Assembly (NCBI GenBank): GCA_964390555.1
Contig: CAYMJU010000205.1
Span: forward strand, 8,482-72,481
Reading direction: 5' to 3'
DNA: 64,000 nucleotides
Source of the DNA: CAVTWS01 sp964390555
GTDB lineage: Bacteria > Actinomycetota > Acidimicrobiia > Acidimicrobiales > SHLQ01
The translations under genes and the position numbers were made by a program. This document shows positions 1 through 9,100 of the stretch, piece by piece; position 1 is the stretch's first letter, and each line of letters starts with the position of its first letter. Under the pieces are notes generated by a model. The model searched no databases. It was not told where the DNA came from and saw only the letters and a program-made list of their open reading frames with translations.

Positions 1-508
1 CGAGCGGGATCCTCAGGCGTTCGGCGATCTGGGTCTGGCTGAAACCACCGAAGTACGCGAACTCGATGACCGCCCGGTGGTCGCTCGACAGGCATTCCAG
101 GGCGCCGCGAACGGCGAGACACTGATCGCGCGCGGTCGTGGCATCGTCGATGGAGATCTCCGGCGAATCGTCGCCGAACGCCAGCGGCAGCGAGCGCTGC
201 TGTCGGCGCAGGACGTCGATGAGAGCCCTGGATGCGATCGTGAACACGACGCACTCGACCGTGCCCTTGCTGGCGTCGTACCTCGGCGCCATCTTCCACA
301 GTCGAGTCATGGTCTCCTGGACCAGTTCCTCGGCTCGCATGCGATCGTCGAGTCGCCGCCGAGCGTACGCCAGCAGGGGCCGCTCGTAACGCCGGTAGAG
401 CTCAGCCATCGCCAAACTCGCGGTCACCGGATTGGCGACCCGCACCATCAACTCAGCGTCGTCGGGATCGGGCGGCCGTAAGCGCCGTCGGTCGAGCACC
501 GTACCCAT
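1..508 (-). CDS. ECF-type RNA polymerase sigma factor (partial, runs off the left edge)
   Basis: Read on the minus strand from an ATG at 508; the frame stays open for 169 codons to the window edge, so the C-terminus is missing. An Asp/Glu-containing helix with AEELVQETMTRLW is typical of sigma region 2. Near the visible end, a segment with FGGFSQTQIAERL is a classic region 4 helix-turn-helix that reads the -35 box. A GGAAGGTGG ribosome site precedes the start. The gene lies downstream of, and in the same direction as, the dynamin genes, separated by 130 bp holding an inverted repeat. No anti-sigma gene is visible. A role in driving the divergent promoters near 10.15 kb is inference only. Confidence 0.85.
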   Translation of the reverse strand, partial: MGTVLDRRRLRPPDPDDAELMVRVANPVTASLAMAELYRRYERPLLAYARRRLDDRMRAEELVQETMTRLWKMAPRYDASKGTVECVVFTIASRALIDVLRRQQRSLPLAFGDDSPEISIDDATTARDQCLAVRGALECLSSDHRAVIEFAYFGGFSQTQIAERLRIPL

Positions 509-583
509 CGTCCACCACCTTCCGGCCGGCGAGTGCCGGTCAAAGGTAGGATCAACCAAGGGGCCCGAAAGATCATCAGGGAC

Positions 584-624
584 CTCACGGAGATTGACGC
601 TCCGTGAGCATTTCCGTCACGGAG
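584..624. promoter_or_regulatory. Inverted repeats between the dynamin gene and the sigma factor gene
   Basis: CTCACGGAG at 584-592 pairs perfectly with CTCCGTGAG at 600-608 across a 7-base loop. A third copy of the core, TCACGGAG, lies at 617-624 and can pair alternatively with 600-607. No T-run follows on either strand, so an operator or mRNA hairpin for the sigma gene is as likely as a terminator. Confidence 0.4.
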
Positions 625-638
625 ATCGGCGACGGCCG

Positions 639-2117
639 TCAGGTGCCCAGACCGACGATCACGCCTTCGTAAGATCGCTGGATCACCCGGGCCGCCTCAG
701 CCGCGGTGACCGAGGTCAACGGGCTCTCGGCCCTCGTCGCCCATCGTTGATGTGCGGCCAGCGCCGCGGCGCGCTGGCCGGCGGGCGGTGTGTCCGGCGT
801 GAGCCCGAGGCGTTCGGCCAGGGTGGCCCCCACTCCTCCCAGGAGGCGATCGACCTCGGCCGTCTCGTCCTCGTCGAGGGAGACGGCGCCGGACCGAATG
901 GCAATGAGGAGTCGCAGCTCGGCCAACTCGTGGGCTCCGGCGAGAACCCGCTCGACTGCGGCCGCGAGGTCCGGCGTGCCTGACCCGGCGTGACGCCGAG
1001 TCAACTCGTCGAGTGCCAGCAACGTCGACCTGGCCTTCAGCACGTCGCGTCGAGCCGAGAAATGCGTCGTGAGCTCACGTCGGAGGTCGTCGAGCCCGCT
1101 GCGTTTGCGGAGCTCGTCAGCCAGGGCGCGCGCCGAGGGTGCCCGGTCGCCCCTCAGCAACGCGTTGGTGAGCCGCAGCCCGAACAACCCGAAACGGTCG
1201 ATGAGGTGGGCGCGCTCCTCGGGAGCCAGGCCAATCGACGACGGGTGCGCCAAGAAGCGGTCGGCCGATACGAGCAGAGCCTCGGTCTCGTCGACCGGGA
1301 TCGATCCCAGGCGAGCCACGGCGCGGTACTCGGTCTCGGTGAGCGTGCCGCCGAGCTGAGCGAGCAGCCCGGCGACCGGGACCACCGTCTGGCACAACCG
1401 GCGCACGTTGCCATCGGTGCGGTACCGCGCGGCGATTCGCGCCGCCGTCCGGAGCGAGTCGGCACGAGCGCCTCCGACCTCGTCTGATCGGGACAGCACG
1501 CCGATGGCGTTGATCGGCACCGCGCGGGCGGCGCGGTCGTCGTGAAACGTCTCGAGGAACCGGGCATCGGCTCCGTGCATGTGCCGCATCAGGTAGATGA
1601 CGGCGTCCGCTGGCGTGTGCACCTCGTCGGTCGGCGACAGGAACGATCTCGTTCGCTCGCCGGCATCCTCGATCAACGACCCGATGCCCGGCGTGTCGAT
1701 GAGCGTCATTGCCGACAGAGCCGAGGACGGCCATTCGATGTTGAGCCGATCCACGTCGTCGATGGCGACCCCGTCGAGGTGGACCTCCAGGCCGAACCCG
1801 TCGCGGGTGAACCGGGCCGGAATCGACACTCCGTCGCGACGCTCGATCGTCGCTCTGTAGGTGATTCCGTTGCGGTACCACGTGACTATCCGGGTGCACT
1901 CACCGGCGTCCGTCGGCGCGAGCGGTTCGCCCACGAGCGCGTTGAGCAGGGTCGACTTGCCGGCTTTGACCTTGCCGGCGATCGCCACCCGGAGCGGCTC
2001 GTCGAGCCGGGAGCGCAGACCATCGACGACGGCCTCGTGCGGCGATCCCTGATACGTGCGAGCCGCCAGGTCGACCAGGTCGCGGGTCTGACGAAGCAGG
2101 CTCGGTTGGCTCGACAT
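639..2117 (-). CDS. Dynamin-like GTPase, second of the pair (IniC-like)
   Basis: 492 residues from the ATG at 2117, which follows AGGAGGTGG at good spacing; a GTG one codon earlier is also possible. Visible GTPase motifs are a P-loop GKVKAGKST at about residues 48-56, a G3 DTPG near 141 and a G4-like SRSDE near 209. This set and the length fit bacterial dynamin-like proteins, which bind and remodel membranes using GTP. The gene overlaps the stop of the preceding dynamin gene (TGATG), so the two are translationally coupled and probably act as a heteromeric pair, as for DynA/DynB in Streptomyces or IniA/IniC in mycobacteria. The C-terminal half is helical and Ala/Arg/Leu-rich without an obvious membrane paddle, unlike its partner. 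Assignment to the IniC branch rests on position and is inference. Confidence 0.8.
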   Translation of the reverse strand: MSSQPSLLRQTRDLVDLAARTYQGSPHEAVVDGLRSRLDEPLRVAIAGKVKAGKSTLLNALVGEPLAPTDAGECTRIVTWYRNGITYRATIERRDGVSIPARFTRDGFGLEVHLDGVAIDDVDRLNIEWPSSALSAMTLIDTPGIGSLIEDAGERTRSFLSPTDEVHTPADAVIYLMRHMHGADARFLETFHDDRAARAVPINAIGVLSRSDEVGGARADSLRTAARIAARYRTDGNVRRLCQTVVPVAGLLAQLGGTLTETEYRAVARLGSIPVDETEALLVSADRFLAHPSSIGLAPEERAHLIDRFGLFGLRLTNALLRGDRAPSARALADELRKRSGLDDLRRELTTHFSARRDVLKARSTLLALDELTRRHAGSGTPDLAAAVERVLAGAHELAELRLLIAIRSGAVSLDEDETAEVDRLLGGVGATLAERLGLTPDTPPAGQRAAALAAHQRWATRAESPLTSVTAAEAARVIQRSYEGVIVGLGT

Positions 2118-3958
2118 CACGAACCACCTCCTGCGGCGACCCCGGCCTGGTCGTCGAGGGTCATCAGCGTCGCGGCCGCCGCTCGGAGCTTCCCGAGGCG
2201 TTCCAGCTCGGCCGTGACATCGGCCAACCGAGCCTCCCGTTGTTCCTGCGTCGACTTGAGCACCGACTGGGCGGCGCTCATCGCCTCGGCCGCCGATCGC
2301 GCCGCCTCCTCACTCCGGTCGGCGAAGAACTTGCGCAGATCGCGCTGCAGGTGGCGCATCGTGTCGCGGCTGTCCTTGCCGACGACGAAGTTGACCTCGT
2401 CGATGTATCGCCGAGCCGAGGCCTTGGCCTGGGTACGGCGCTGGGTCAGCTGTTTGGTCCGCTCGTCGCGGAGGCTCTTGCCGCCCATCACCAACGCCAC
2501 GGCGGCCGACACCGGGTTCGACAACGCCACGCCGGCCATGCCGGCGTACATCCCGAACATGCCAACGGTCGAGTAGCCGCCTTTCAAGACCGACATCCCC
2601 TGACCGACCAGCCCTGCCCGATTCCCTTCGAGGCTGGCGTCGACCGTCGCCCCGCCCACCAGCTCGTCGGCGGCGGTCAACCGGGTCACGAACTCGGCGC
2701 CGGCGGCCTCCTCGCCGAACAGCTCGCACACCTCGACCACCAGCCCCCGAACCCGCTCGACGAGAGTCGTGTAGTTAGCCGAAACGACCGACCCGACCTC
2801 GGTGTACAACCACGGCTCGAACTCGGCCCACGCGTCGGTGGGGTCGAACCCGTCGATCATGTCGTCGACCTTGCGGTTGAGGTCCCGCATGCGCGATCGC
2901 ATGTCGTGGTCGATGTCCGACGACAGGTCGCCGAAGCCATCGGTCATGACCGACGCCCACCGCGCCCCGGCGCCCTTCAGCTCGTCGGTCCGGCGCTTGG
3001 CACCCTCGAGTCGGGCGACGAGGTCGGTGGCGTCGACCGACTCGATGACGTCGCGCTCGGCTTCGAACCTCGATGCCAGCTGGCCCACGACCTGATCGAC
3101 CTCGGTCTTGACTAGGGCCACCGTCTTGCGCCGGCCGCCTCGGGCGACGGTTCGTCCGAGCCATTTCACGAGAGGGCGAAACCCGCTCTGGTCGCCGAGC
3201 TCCTCGTCGTCGAGCTCGTCGGCCAGCTCCCAGAGCGTCGACGAGACGGGCATCGAGGGGACCGAGATCTGACGTCGCTCGAGGTGCCCCGCGTCGAGCT
3301 CGACGATGCGCCGCCAATGCGGGTAGACGTCGATCTTCGTCGTGACGTAGGCGGTCGTCGGGCAGATGCGCAGGACCCTCATGAGGAACTCGAGCTCGTT
3401 GGCGGACAGCTCCTGGGCGGCGTCGGAGACAAACAGGACGGCGTCGGCCATGGGAAGGGCCGCAGCCGTGATCGTGCCGTGGGTCGATGCCAGTCCTCCG
3501 ACGCCGGGGGTGTCGACGAACGCGATGCCGGCCTTCAGGATCGGGTGCGGCAACTCGATCTCGACGCGACGGACCTTGCGCCGATTCTCGGGGTTGCCTC
3601 CCTCGGTCGCCCAGAGGCGCAGCTCCTCGATCGGGAACGACACCTCTGCGGTACCGTCGCCGGTCTCGACGATCGCTGTCGCCGCCCGCGACTCGCCGTG
3701 GCGGACCACGATCGGGGCTGAGGTGGCGATATCGGCGTCGACCGGTGACAGATCCTCACCCAGGATGGCGTTGAGCAGCGAGCTCTTCCCGTGCTTGAAC
3801 TCGCCGACCAGCATCACCCGGTAGCTGTCGTCGGTGATGCGCTCCAGCATCTGGAGCACCCGTTCACCCAGATCGGGTCGCCCGTACGCCACGGCTGCTT
3901 TGTGGCAGCGCGCAAGGAGCTTGCGACCCTCCTGCTCGAGATCCACGGCCTCAGCCAT
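2117..3958 (-). CDS. Dynamin-like GTPase, first of the pair (IniA-like)
   Basis: 613 residues. GTPase motifs are a P-loop GEFKHGKSS at 52-60, DTPG at 149-152 and TKID at 207-210. A hydrophobic Gly/Ala/Met-rich stretch around residues 455-490 is followed by a basic helical segment. This resembles the membrane-inserting paddle of bacterial dynamins such as mycobacterial IniA. The start at 3958 has no good ribosome site of its own. A 7-codon upstream frame (3951-3974) does have a strong one (GGAAGGTGG) and ends 3 bases inside this gene, so initiation may be coupled to it. The next gene overlaps the stop. The family reshapes or repairs the inner membrane; the specific trigger here is unknown. Confidence 0.85.
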   Translation of the reverse strand: MAEAVDLEQEGRKLLARCHKAAVAYGRPDLGERVLQMLERITDDSYRVMLVGEFKHGKSSLLNAILGEDLSPVDADIATSAPIVVRHGESRAATAIVETGDGTAEVSFPIEELRLWATEGGNPENRRKVRRVEIELPHPILKAGIAFVDTPGVGGLASTHGTITAAALPMADAVLFVSDAAQELSANELEFLMRVLRICPTTAYVTTKIDVYPHWRRIVELDAGHLERRQISVPSMPVSSTLWELADELDDEELGDQSGFRPLVKWLGRTVARGGRRKTVALVKTEVDQVVGQLASRFEAERDVIESVDATDLVARLEGAKRRTDELKGAGARWASVMTDGFGDLSSDIDHDMRSRMRDLNRKVDDMIDGFDPTDAWAEFEPWLYTEVGSVVSANYTTLVERVRGLVVEVCELFGEEAAGAEFVTRLTAADELVGGATVDASLEGNRAGLVGQGMSVLKGGYSTVGMFGMYAGMAGVALSNPVSAAVALVMGGKSLRDERTKQLTQRRTQAKASARRYIDEVNFVVGKDSRDTMRHLQRDLRKFFADRSEEAARSAAEAMSAAQSVLKSTQEQREARLADVTAELERLGKLRAAAATLMTLDDQAGVAAGGGS

Positions 3959-4005
3959 CGCCGGTACCAGTCATGATGTCCACCTTCCTATGCCCTGCGC
4001 GATGC

Positions 4006-6084
4006 TCAGTCGTCGAGCTCGTCGAGACGACCAGCGTCGGCGAACGCCTCGACGGCACCGAGCTCGGTCGAGTCGATGAAACCGTTGTTGTCGGCGTCGA
4101 CATCATCGGCGTCGAGCAGGCCGTCGTTGTCGTCGTCCTGATCGACTCGGTCGGCCGACCCGTCGTTGTCGATGTCGTCGTCCGTCAGTAGATCGCGCCG
4201 GCCGTCGCGGTCGATGTCGACGCGAGTCATGGCCACGACGTCGTCAGCGGTCGCCGCCCGGGGCGAGCTCGGCGCCTGTCCGGCGCCGAACTCGTCGTCG
4301 GGGTCCGGGAACGTCGGGTCGACGGCCTGGATCGCCGCCACACCCTCCGGCGTGGCCTTGAACGCTTCAAAGACGGCTCCCTCGGTCGAGTCGAGCAGGC
4401 CGTTTCCGTCGTCGTCGGTGTCGGTGACGTCGGGCCGGCCGTCGTTGTCGTCGTCGGCGTCGAGGTTGTCGGGTCGAAGATCGTTGTCGATGTCGTCGTC
4501 GTTCCGGTCGGTGACGCCGTCGCGGTCCAGATCGGCGCGCAGGATCACGTCCCCGTCGGCCGTCGTCGCGGCGCGGGGGCCGGTGGGGGCGACGAGTTGT
4601 TGCTCGGTCGTGTCCTCGAGGGCGTTGGCGTTGTCATCGAGGTCGAGTTCGTTGCGCTGGCCGTCCCCATCGACATCGCCGTCGAGATCGTTAGCGGTAC
4701 CGTCGCCGTCGAGATCGTCGTCGACCTCGTCGCGGATCGAGTCCCCGTCAAGGTCCAGGGATCGTGACGTCTCGATCGGGCCCCGGTCGGTGCTGGCCTC
4801 GCTCGTGTCGGCCGACCGCAGACCGAGCTTGACCCGCTCCTGACGGCGGATCAACTCTTCGGTGCCGGTGAACACCGCATCGCCGTTGTCGTCGCGTTCG
4901 AACAGCTCGGTGGTATCGATGAAACCGTCGCCGTCGCGGTCCGAGTCGGCGACATCGAGGATGCCGTCGTTGTCGTCGTCGTCGTCTTGCTCGTCGAACA
5001 GGAAGTCCCCGTCGGTGTCGTCCTCGACCTCGTCGCGGATGGCGTCGCGATCCAGATCACTGTCGGCGAAATCCAGCAGATCGTCTTTCGTCGCCTCCTT
5101 GACATCCACATCGGGACCGAACCTCAGCGACGGCTGCTCGCCTAGCTCGAACTGGTCGGCCGACACGGTGCCGGCGGTCAGACCGTCCTGGAACTCGTCG
5201 ATCACCCTGCGTTCGGAGGCATCGAGCAGCCCGTTGCCGTCGGCGTCGAAATCCTCGGCTTCGAGCACGCCGTCTCCGTCGCGATCGGGATCGAGCTCGT
5301 TCAGAACGCCGTCGGCGTCGAAATCCTCGTCGAAGCCGTCGGCCACGCCGTCGCGGTCGCGGTCGGCCCGGTCGTCGAAGATGCGGGCGATGTCCGGTAG
5401 CTCGGCCTCGCGGGGATTCGCCTCGTCGATCGCCGAACCTCGGCCGACGTCGGGGGTGATGCCGGGCTGCAGCGTCGACTCGGTCTCGATGACGAGTTCG
5501 GTCTCGTCGACGAAGCCGTCACCGTCGGCATCGGAGTCGATCCGGTCGTGGATGCCGTCGTTGTCGTCGTCGGTGTCGAACTCGTTGACCGTCCCGTCGC
5601 CATCGATGTCGTCCTCGTCGCGGTCGAAGGTCCCGTCCTTGTCGAGGTCGCTCAGCGCGAAGTCGAAGAAGTCCTCGAGGAGATCGGCGTTGCGAACCGT
5701 TGCCGACCCGCGAACCTCGGCGGGTGCGCCGGGGTCGACGATCGTCGCGGCGGTCGCGGCCGCCGGTTCCGCGGGCGCCGTCTCGGTCGCCGTGGGAGTC
5801 TCGCCGGTGGTGACCGGGTCCCCGGATGCGACCGGCGCGGTGAACGCCGGCTCGAACGCCGGGTCCACACCCGCCGGGCTGGCCGCAACAGCGGATGCTT
5901 CGGTAACGACAACGCTCCCGGGAGGTGTCACCGTCGCCGTGGTGGCGGTCGTTGTAGTGGTGGCGGTCGTCGTGGTGGTTGTGGTGGCCGCGGCGGTCAG
6001 AGGTGCGTCGGTCACCAAAGTGGCGGTGGTCGGTGCGACCGAGTCCACCTCGGCCAGGAAGTCGTCGAGTTCGTCGAGGGCCAT
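4006..6084 (-). CDS. Large acidic protein with many Asp-rich thrombospondin type 3-like calcium-binding repeats
   Basis: 692 residues from the ATG at 6084 (AAAGGA at proper spacing; the ATG at 6093 sits right on that site). The N-terminus begins MALDELDDFLAEVDS. A run of Thr residues (about 30-55) and an Ala/Thr/Pro-rich part follow. From about residue 130 to the end the protein is dominated by D-x-D-x-D-G-x-x-D units, the pattern of thrombospondin type 3 and related EF-loop calcium sites. No signal peptide or membrane segment is seen, which is odd because such repeats usually act outside the cell. It lies between the 1304-residue repeat protein and the dynamin pair, all on the same strand. 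Function unknown; calcium binding is inferred from the repeat pattern. Confidence 0.75.
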   Translation of the reverse strand: MALDELDDFLAEVDSVAPTTATLVTDAPLTAAATTTTTTTATTTTTATTATVTPPGSVVVTEASAVAASPAGVDPAFEPAFTAPVASGDPVTTGETPTATETAPAEPAAATAATIVDPGAPAEVRGSATVRNADLLEDFFDFALSDLDKDGTFDRDEDDIDGDGTVNEFDTDDDNDGIHDRIDSDADGDGFVDETELVIETESTLQPGITPDVGRGSAIDEANPREAELPDIARIFDDRADRDRDGVADGFDEDFDADGVLNELDPDRDGDGVLEAEDFDADGNGLLDASERRVIDEFQDGLTAGTVSADQFELGEQPSLRFGPDVDVKEATKDDLLDFADSDLDRDAIRDEVEDDTDGDFLFDEQDDDDDNDGILDVADSDRDGDGFIDTTELFERDDNGDAVFTGTEELIRRQERVKLGLRSADTSEASTDRGPIETSRSLDLDGDSIRDEVDDDLDGDGTANDLDGDVDGDGQRNELDLDDNANALEDTTEQQLVAPTGPRAATTADGDVILRADLDRDGVTDRNDDDIDNDLRPDNLDADDDNDGRPDVTDTDDDGNGLLDSTEGAVFEAFKATPEGVAAIQAVDPTFPDPDDEFGAGQAPSSPRAATADDVVAMTRVDIDRDGRRDLLTDDDIDNDGSADRVDQDDDNDGLLDADDVDADNNGFIDSTELGAVEAFADAGRLDELDD

Positions 6085-6120
6085 GTCCGGCATCCTTTGG
6101 CTGGTTCGGTTCGAGAGCCG

Positions 6121-6152
6121 GTCGGCGGGGCGATCATCACCGCCCCGCCGAC
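6121..6152. other. Intercistronic 12-bp stem-loop
   Basis: GTCGGCGGGGCG at 6121-6132 pairs perfectly with CGCCCCGCCGAC at 6141-6152, with an 8-base loop. It sits between the 1304-residue repeat gene and the acidic repeat gene. No T-run follows on the minus strand, so it may be an mRNA-processing or partial attenuation element that sets the relative output of the two genes. Confidence 0.5.
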
Positions 6153-6166
6153 TCAGGTTGGTTGTG

Positions 6167-9100
6167 TCACTGGACCTCGTCGAAGTCCGGCTCGAGTAGT
6201 CCGTCCCCGATCGGGTCGGGTTCGATGGTCGGTTCGAGCTCGGGTGCAGCGGCGAGACCGTCGGCAACGCCTTCGAGATCCGGCGCGACGCCGGTGAGGT
6301 CGATCGGGTCGGTCTCGTCGGCCACGTTCACCGTCGCCGCCACGGTGGCGTCCACCGCACCCACCGGGACCCCGGCGCCGAAGTCAGCGTCGTCGTCTTC
6401 GGCGAGCACCTCGTCGACACGGGCCCGGATGGTATCGGCCTTCGGGCCACCGGTGCCGGGACCGATCGGATCGTCGTCGTCGTCGACGTCGTCGATCAGC
6501 GAGCGGATCCTGTCGCGCTGTGAGCCCGAGTTTCCCTTGCCGGAGCCGGTGTCGTCGTCATCGTCGTCGTCCTTCTTGCGACCGAAAACCCGATCGCGCA
6601 CGTCATCGACGGTCTCGTCGTCGCCGTCAGTCCCGGTCACCTCGTCGATCCGCTCACGGATCGCCTCCTCGGTCGACGTGGCGTCGCCGTCGTCGCCGAA
6701 GACCCGATCGCGAACGTCATCGACGGTGTCGTCGTCGCCGTCAGTCCCGGTCACCTCGTCGATCCGCTCACGGATCGTCTCCTCGAGCGACGCAGGGTCG
6801 CCTTCGGTCGGCGCGCCCGCGGGATCCTCGGACTCCGCGGCCTCGATGGCCTCGAACACCCGATCCCGGATCTGGTCCTTCAGGGGTGACTCGACGGTCG
6901 GGTCGGCCAGCTCGTCGGCCGTCTCGGTCACGGCGCCCTCGACCCGCTCCTTCACGAGGTCGATGAGCGGTGAACCACCCTCGGCGTCGGGATCGGTCAG
7001 GTTGTCCACTGCGGTCTGCACCCGGTCCTTGACCAGACCGGTGATGCCGCCCGAGCCGTCGGGGCTTTCGGTGTTCAGGTCTCCAACTGCGGCTTGCAGA
7101 CGCCCGAGCAGGGTGGCCGGATCCTGACCAGCGGCGGCGTCGCCGGCCTCGGCAGCGAGCTGCTCCTGGTCGAGGCCTCCGATCGCCGCGAGCACCCGCT
7201 CGCGAATGAGGCCAGCCAGCGGAGATTCGCCCTCCTCGCCCTCCGGACCGAGAACGTCGGCCAGAGCGGTCCCGACCCTGCTCTGGAGCAGGCCCACCAA
7301 GCCGCCCGGCGCCTCTCCGGTCGCGGGGTCCGCATCCGCGGCCTCGCCCTCGGGCGACGGCGACAGTAGGTTCGCCGCCGCACCCTTCAACTGCGCGCCG
7401 AGCACACCCAGCAGGCCGTTGCCGGCCTCGGCGTCGGCGTCGCCAGCTTCGCCGGCCGCCTCATCGCCCGACGCCGACAGGCTCGCGACGACGCCCGCGA
7501 GGCGTCCCAGCAACCCGCCTCCGGCCTCCGCGTCGGCGCCCGCCCCGGCGTCGCCCTCGCCCTGACCGATGTTGGCCAGACCCTTGGCAAGCTGGCCCTG
7601 GAGAAGCCCGACCAGTCCACCACCACCATCACCGTCGGCCGCTTCCTCGCCTTCGGCGGGCGCGGCCAGCCCGGCGACGGCCGCTTTGACCTTGTCGCCG
7701 ATGAGCGACACGAGACCCCCACCGCCTTCGGTGTCACCTTCGGCATCCTCCTCGGTGAGCGACGTGAGGGCACCCCCGACCGCATTGCCGAGCAACCCGA
7801 GGAGCCCCGCGGGCGCCTCCGCAGCCTCACCTTCGGCGGCGGCGCCTTCCTCCCCCGCGTCGGGAGCCAGGGCCTTGGAGATCCCTCGGCCGAGCAGCGC
7901 TCGCAGCGGCGATCCGCCCTCCTCGCCCTCGGCCCCATCGCCCTCGGGTTCGGTCAGGCCCTTGATGGCCGACTGGAGCCCACTCTTGACCAGGTTGCCG
8001 ATCGGCGAACCACCCTCGGCGTCGTCCTCGGCCAGGCCGCCCAACGCGCCCGACAGGCGTTCGCCGAGCGCGGACTTCACCTCGTCGCCTTCGGCTACCT
8101 GGGCGATGGCGGCGCTGAGACGGCCGAGCAGCCGCCCGCCACCGCCGGCGTCGTCTCCATCGGCACCGGCCTGGTCGCCGGCGTTGCCGTCGACCAGGTC
8201 ATCCAGGAAATCGGCGATCAAACCACGTTGTCTTGCCACGTCGGTCACCTCCTGCTGGTCTTCGCCCAGCGACTCAGCCGCGCCGAAACTCTCGGCGTCG
8301 GTGCTTTCGGCGTCCCGGTCGGGATCGTCGATCTCATCGACCTCGGATGGCGTGGCGGCCCGTCGGCCGATCGTCACGTCATCGACAAGGTCAAGTCCTC
8401 GTTGGACCAGATCAGGCTCGAGCCCGAGTCTCTCGGCCAGTCCACCCGCATCGATACCCAGATCGCCGAGCAGCCCGCCGACCTCGACCCCCTCGCCCGA
8501 GATCACCTTGGCTAGGTCGGCCAGCACCTCCGGATCGGCGCCGATGGCGTCAGCGATCCGGCCGACGACCTCGGCGTTCCCGGTCGCCAACTTCAGCAGG
8601 CCGCCCGGGTCGCCGCCGAACACCTCGGCCAGCGCGCCAGGGCTCGGAATGGCGCCCGGCGGAACGATTCCCGCCGTGACCGCCAGCGTGATGATGTTCT
8701 TGATGTTCTCCGGGTCGGTCAGATCGCTGCTGACGAAGAACACGCTGCGTCGGGCGTCGATGATCTCCTCGCCACCCGCAGTCAGTCGGGCGGCCACGTC
8801 GGCGCTGGCCACCAGGTTGCCCTCGTCGTTCAGGCCGAGCGACAATCCTCGCCCGAGGAATCCATCGACGATCTCGTCGTCGCCCACCGAAAGCGACGCA
8901 CCAACTCCGAGATCGCCGACGATCTTGCCGTCAACGACACCGAACCGGGCGGCGACGACGTCGATCTGCCCCCGGGCTGCCTCGGCGTCACCCCGCTCGA
9001 CCTCGGTGAACCCGCCGGAGGACCGAGTCAGGAACCCGTCGTCGGCTCCGAACGCCACCGTAGCTCCCGCTTCGACGCGGACCTGCTGCTCGCCATCCAC

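Noticed and set aside
4006..6199. Long Ser-rich plus-strand frames opposite the Asp-rich repeat gene
   Set aside because: The Asp codons of the real gene read as Ser/Val runs on the other strand; no ribosome site or known domain is seen.
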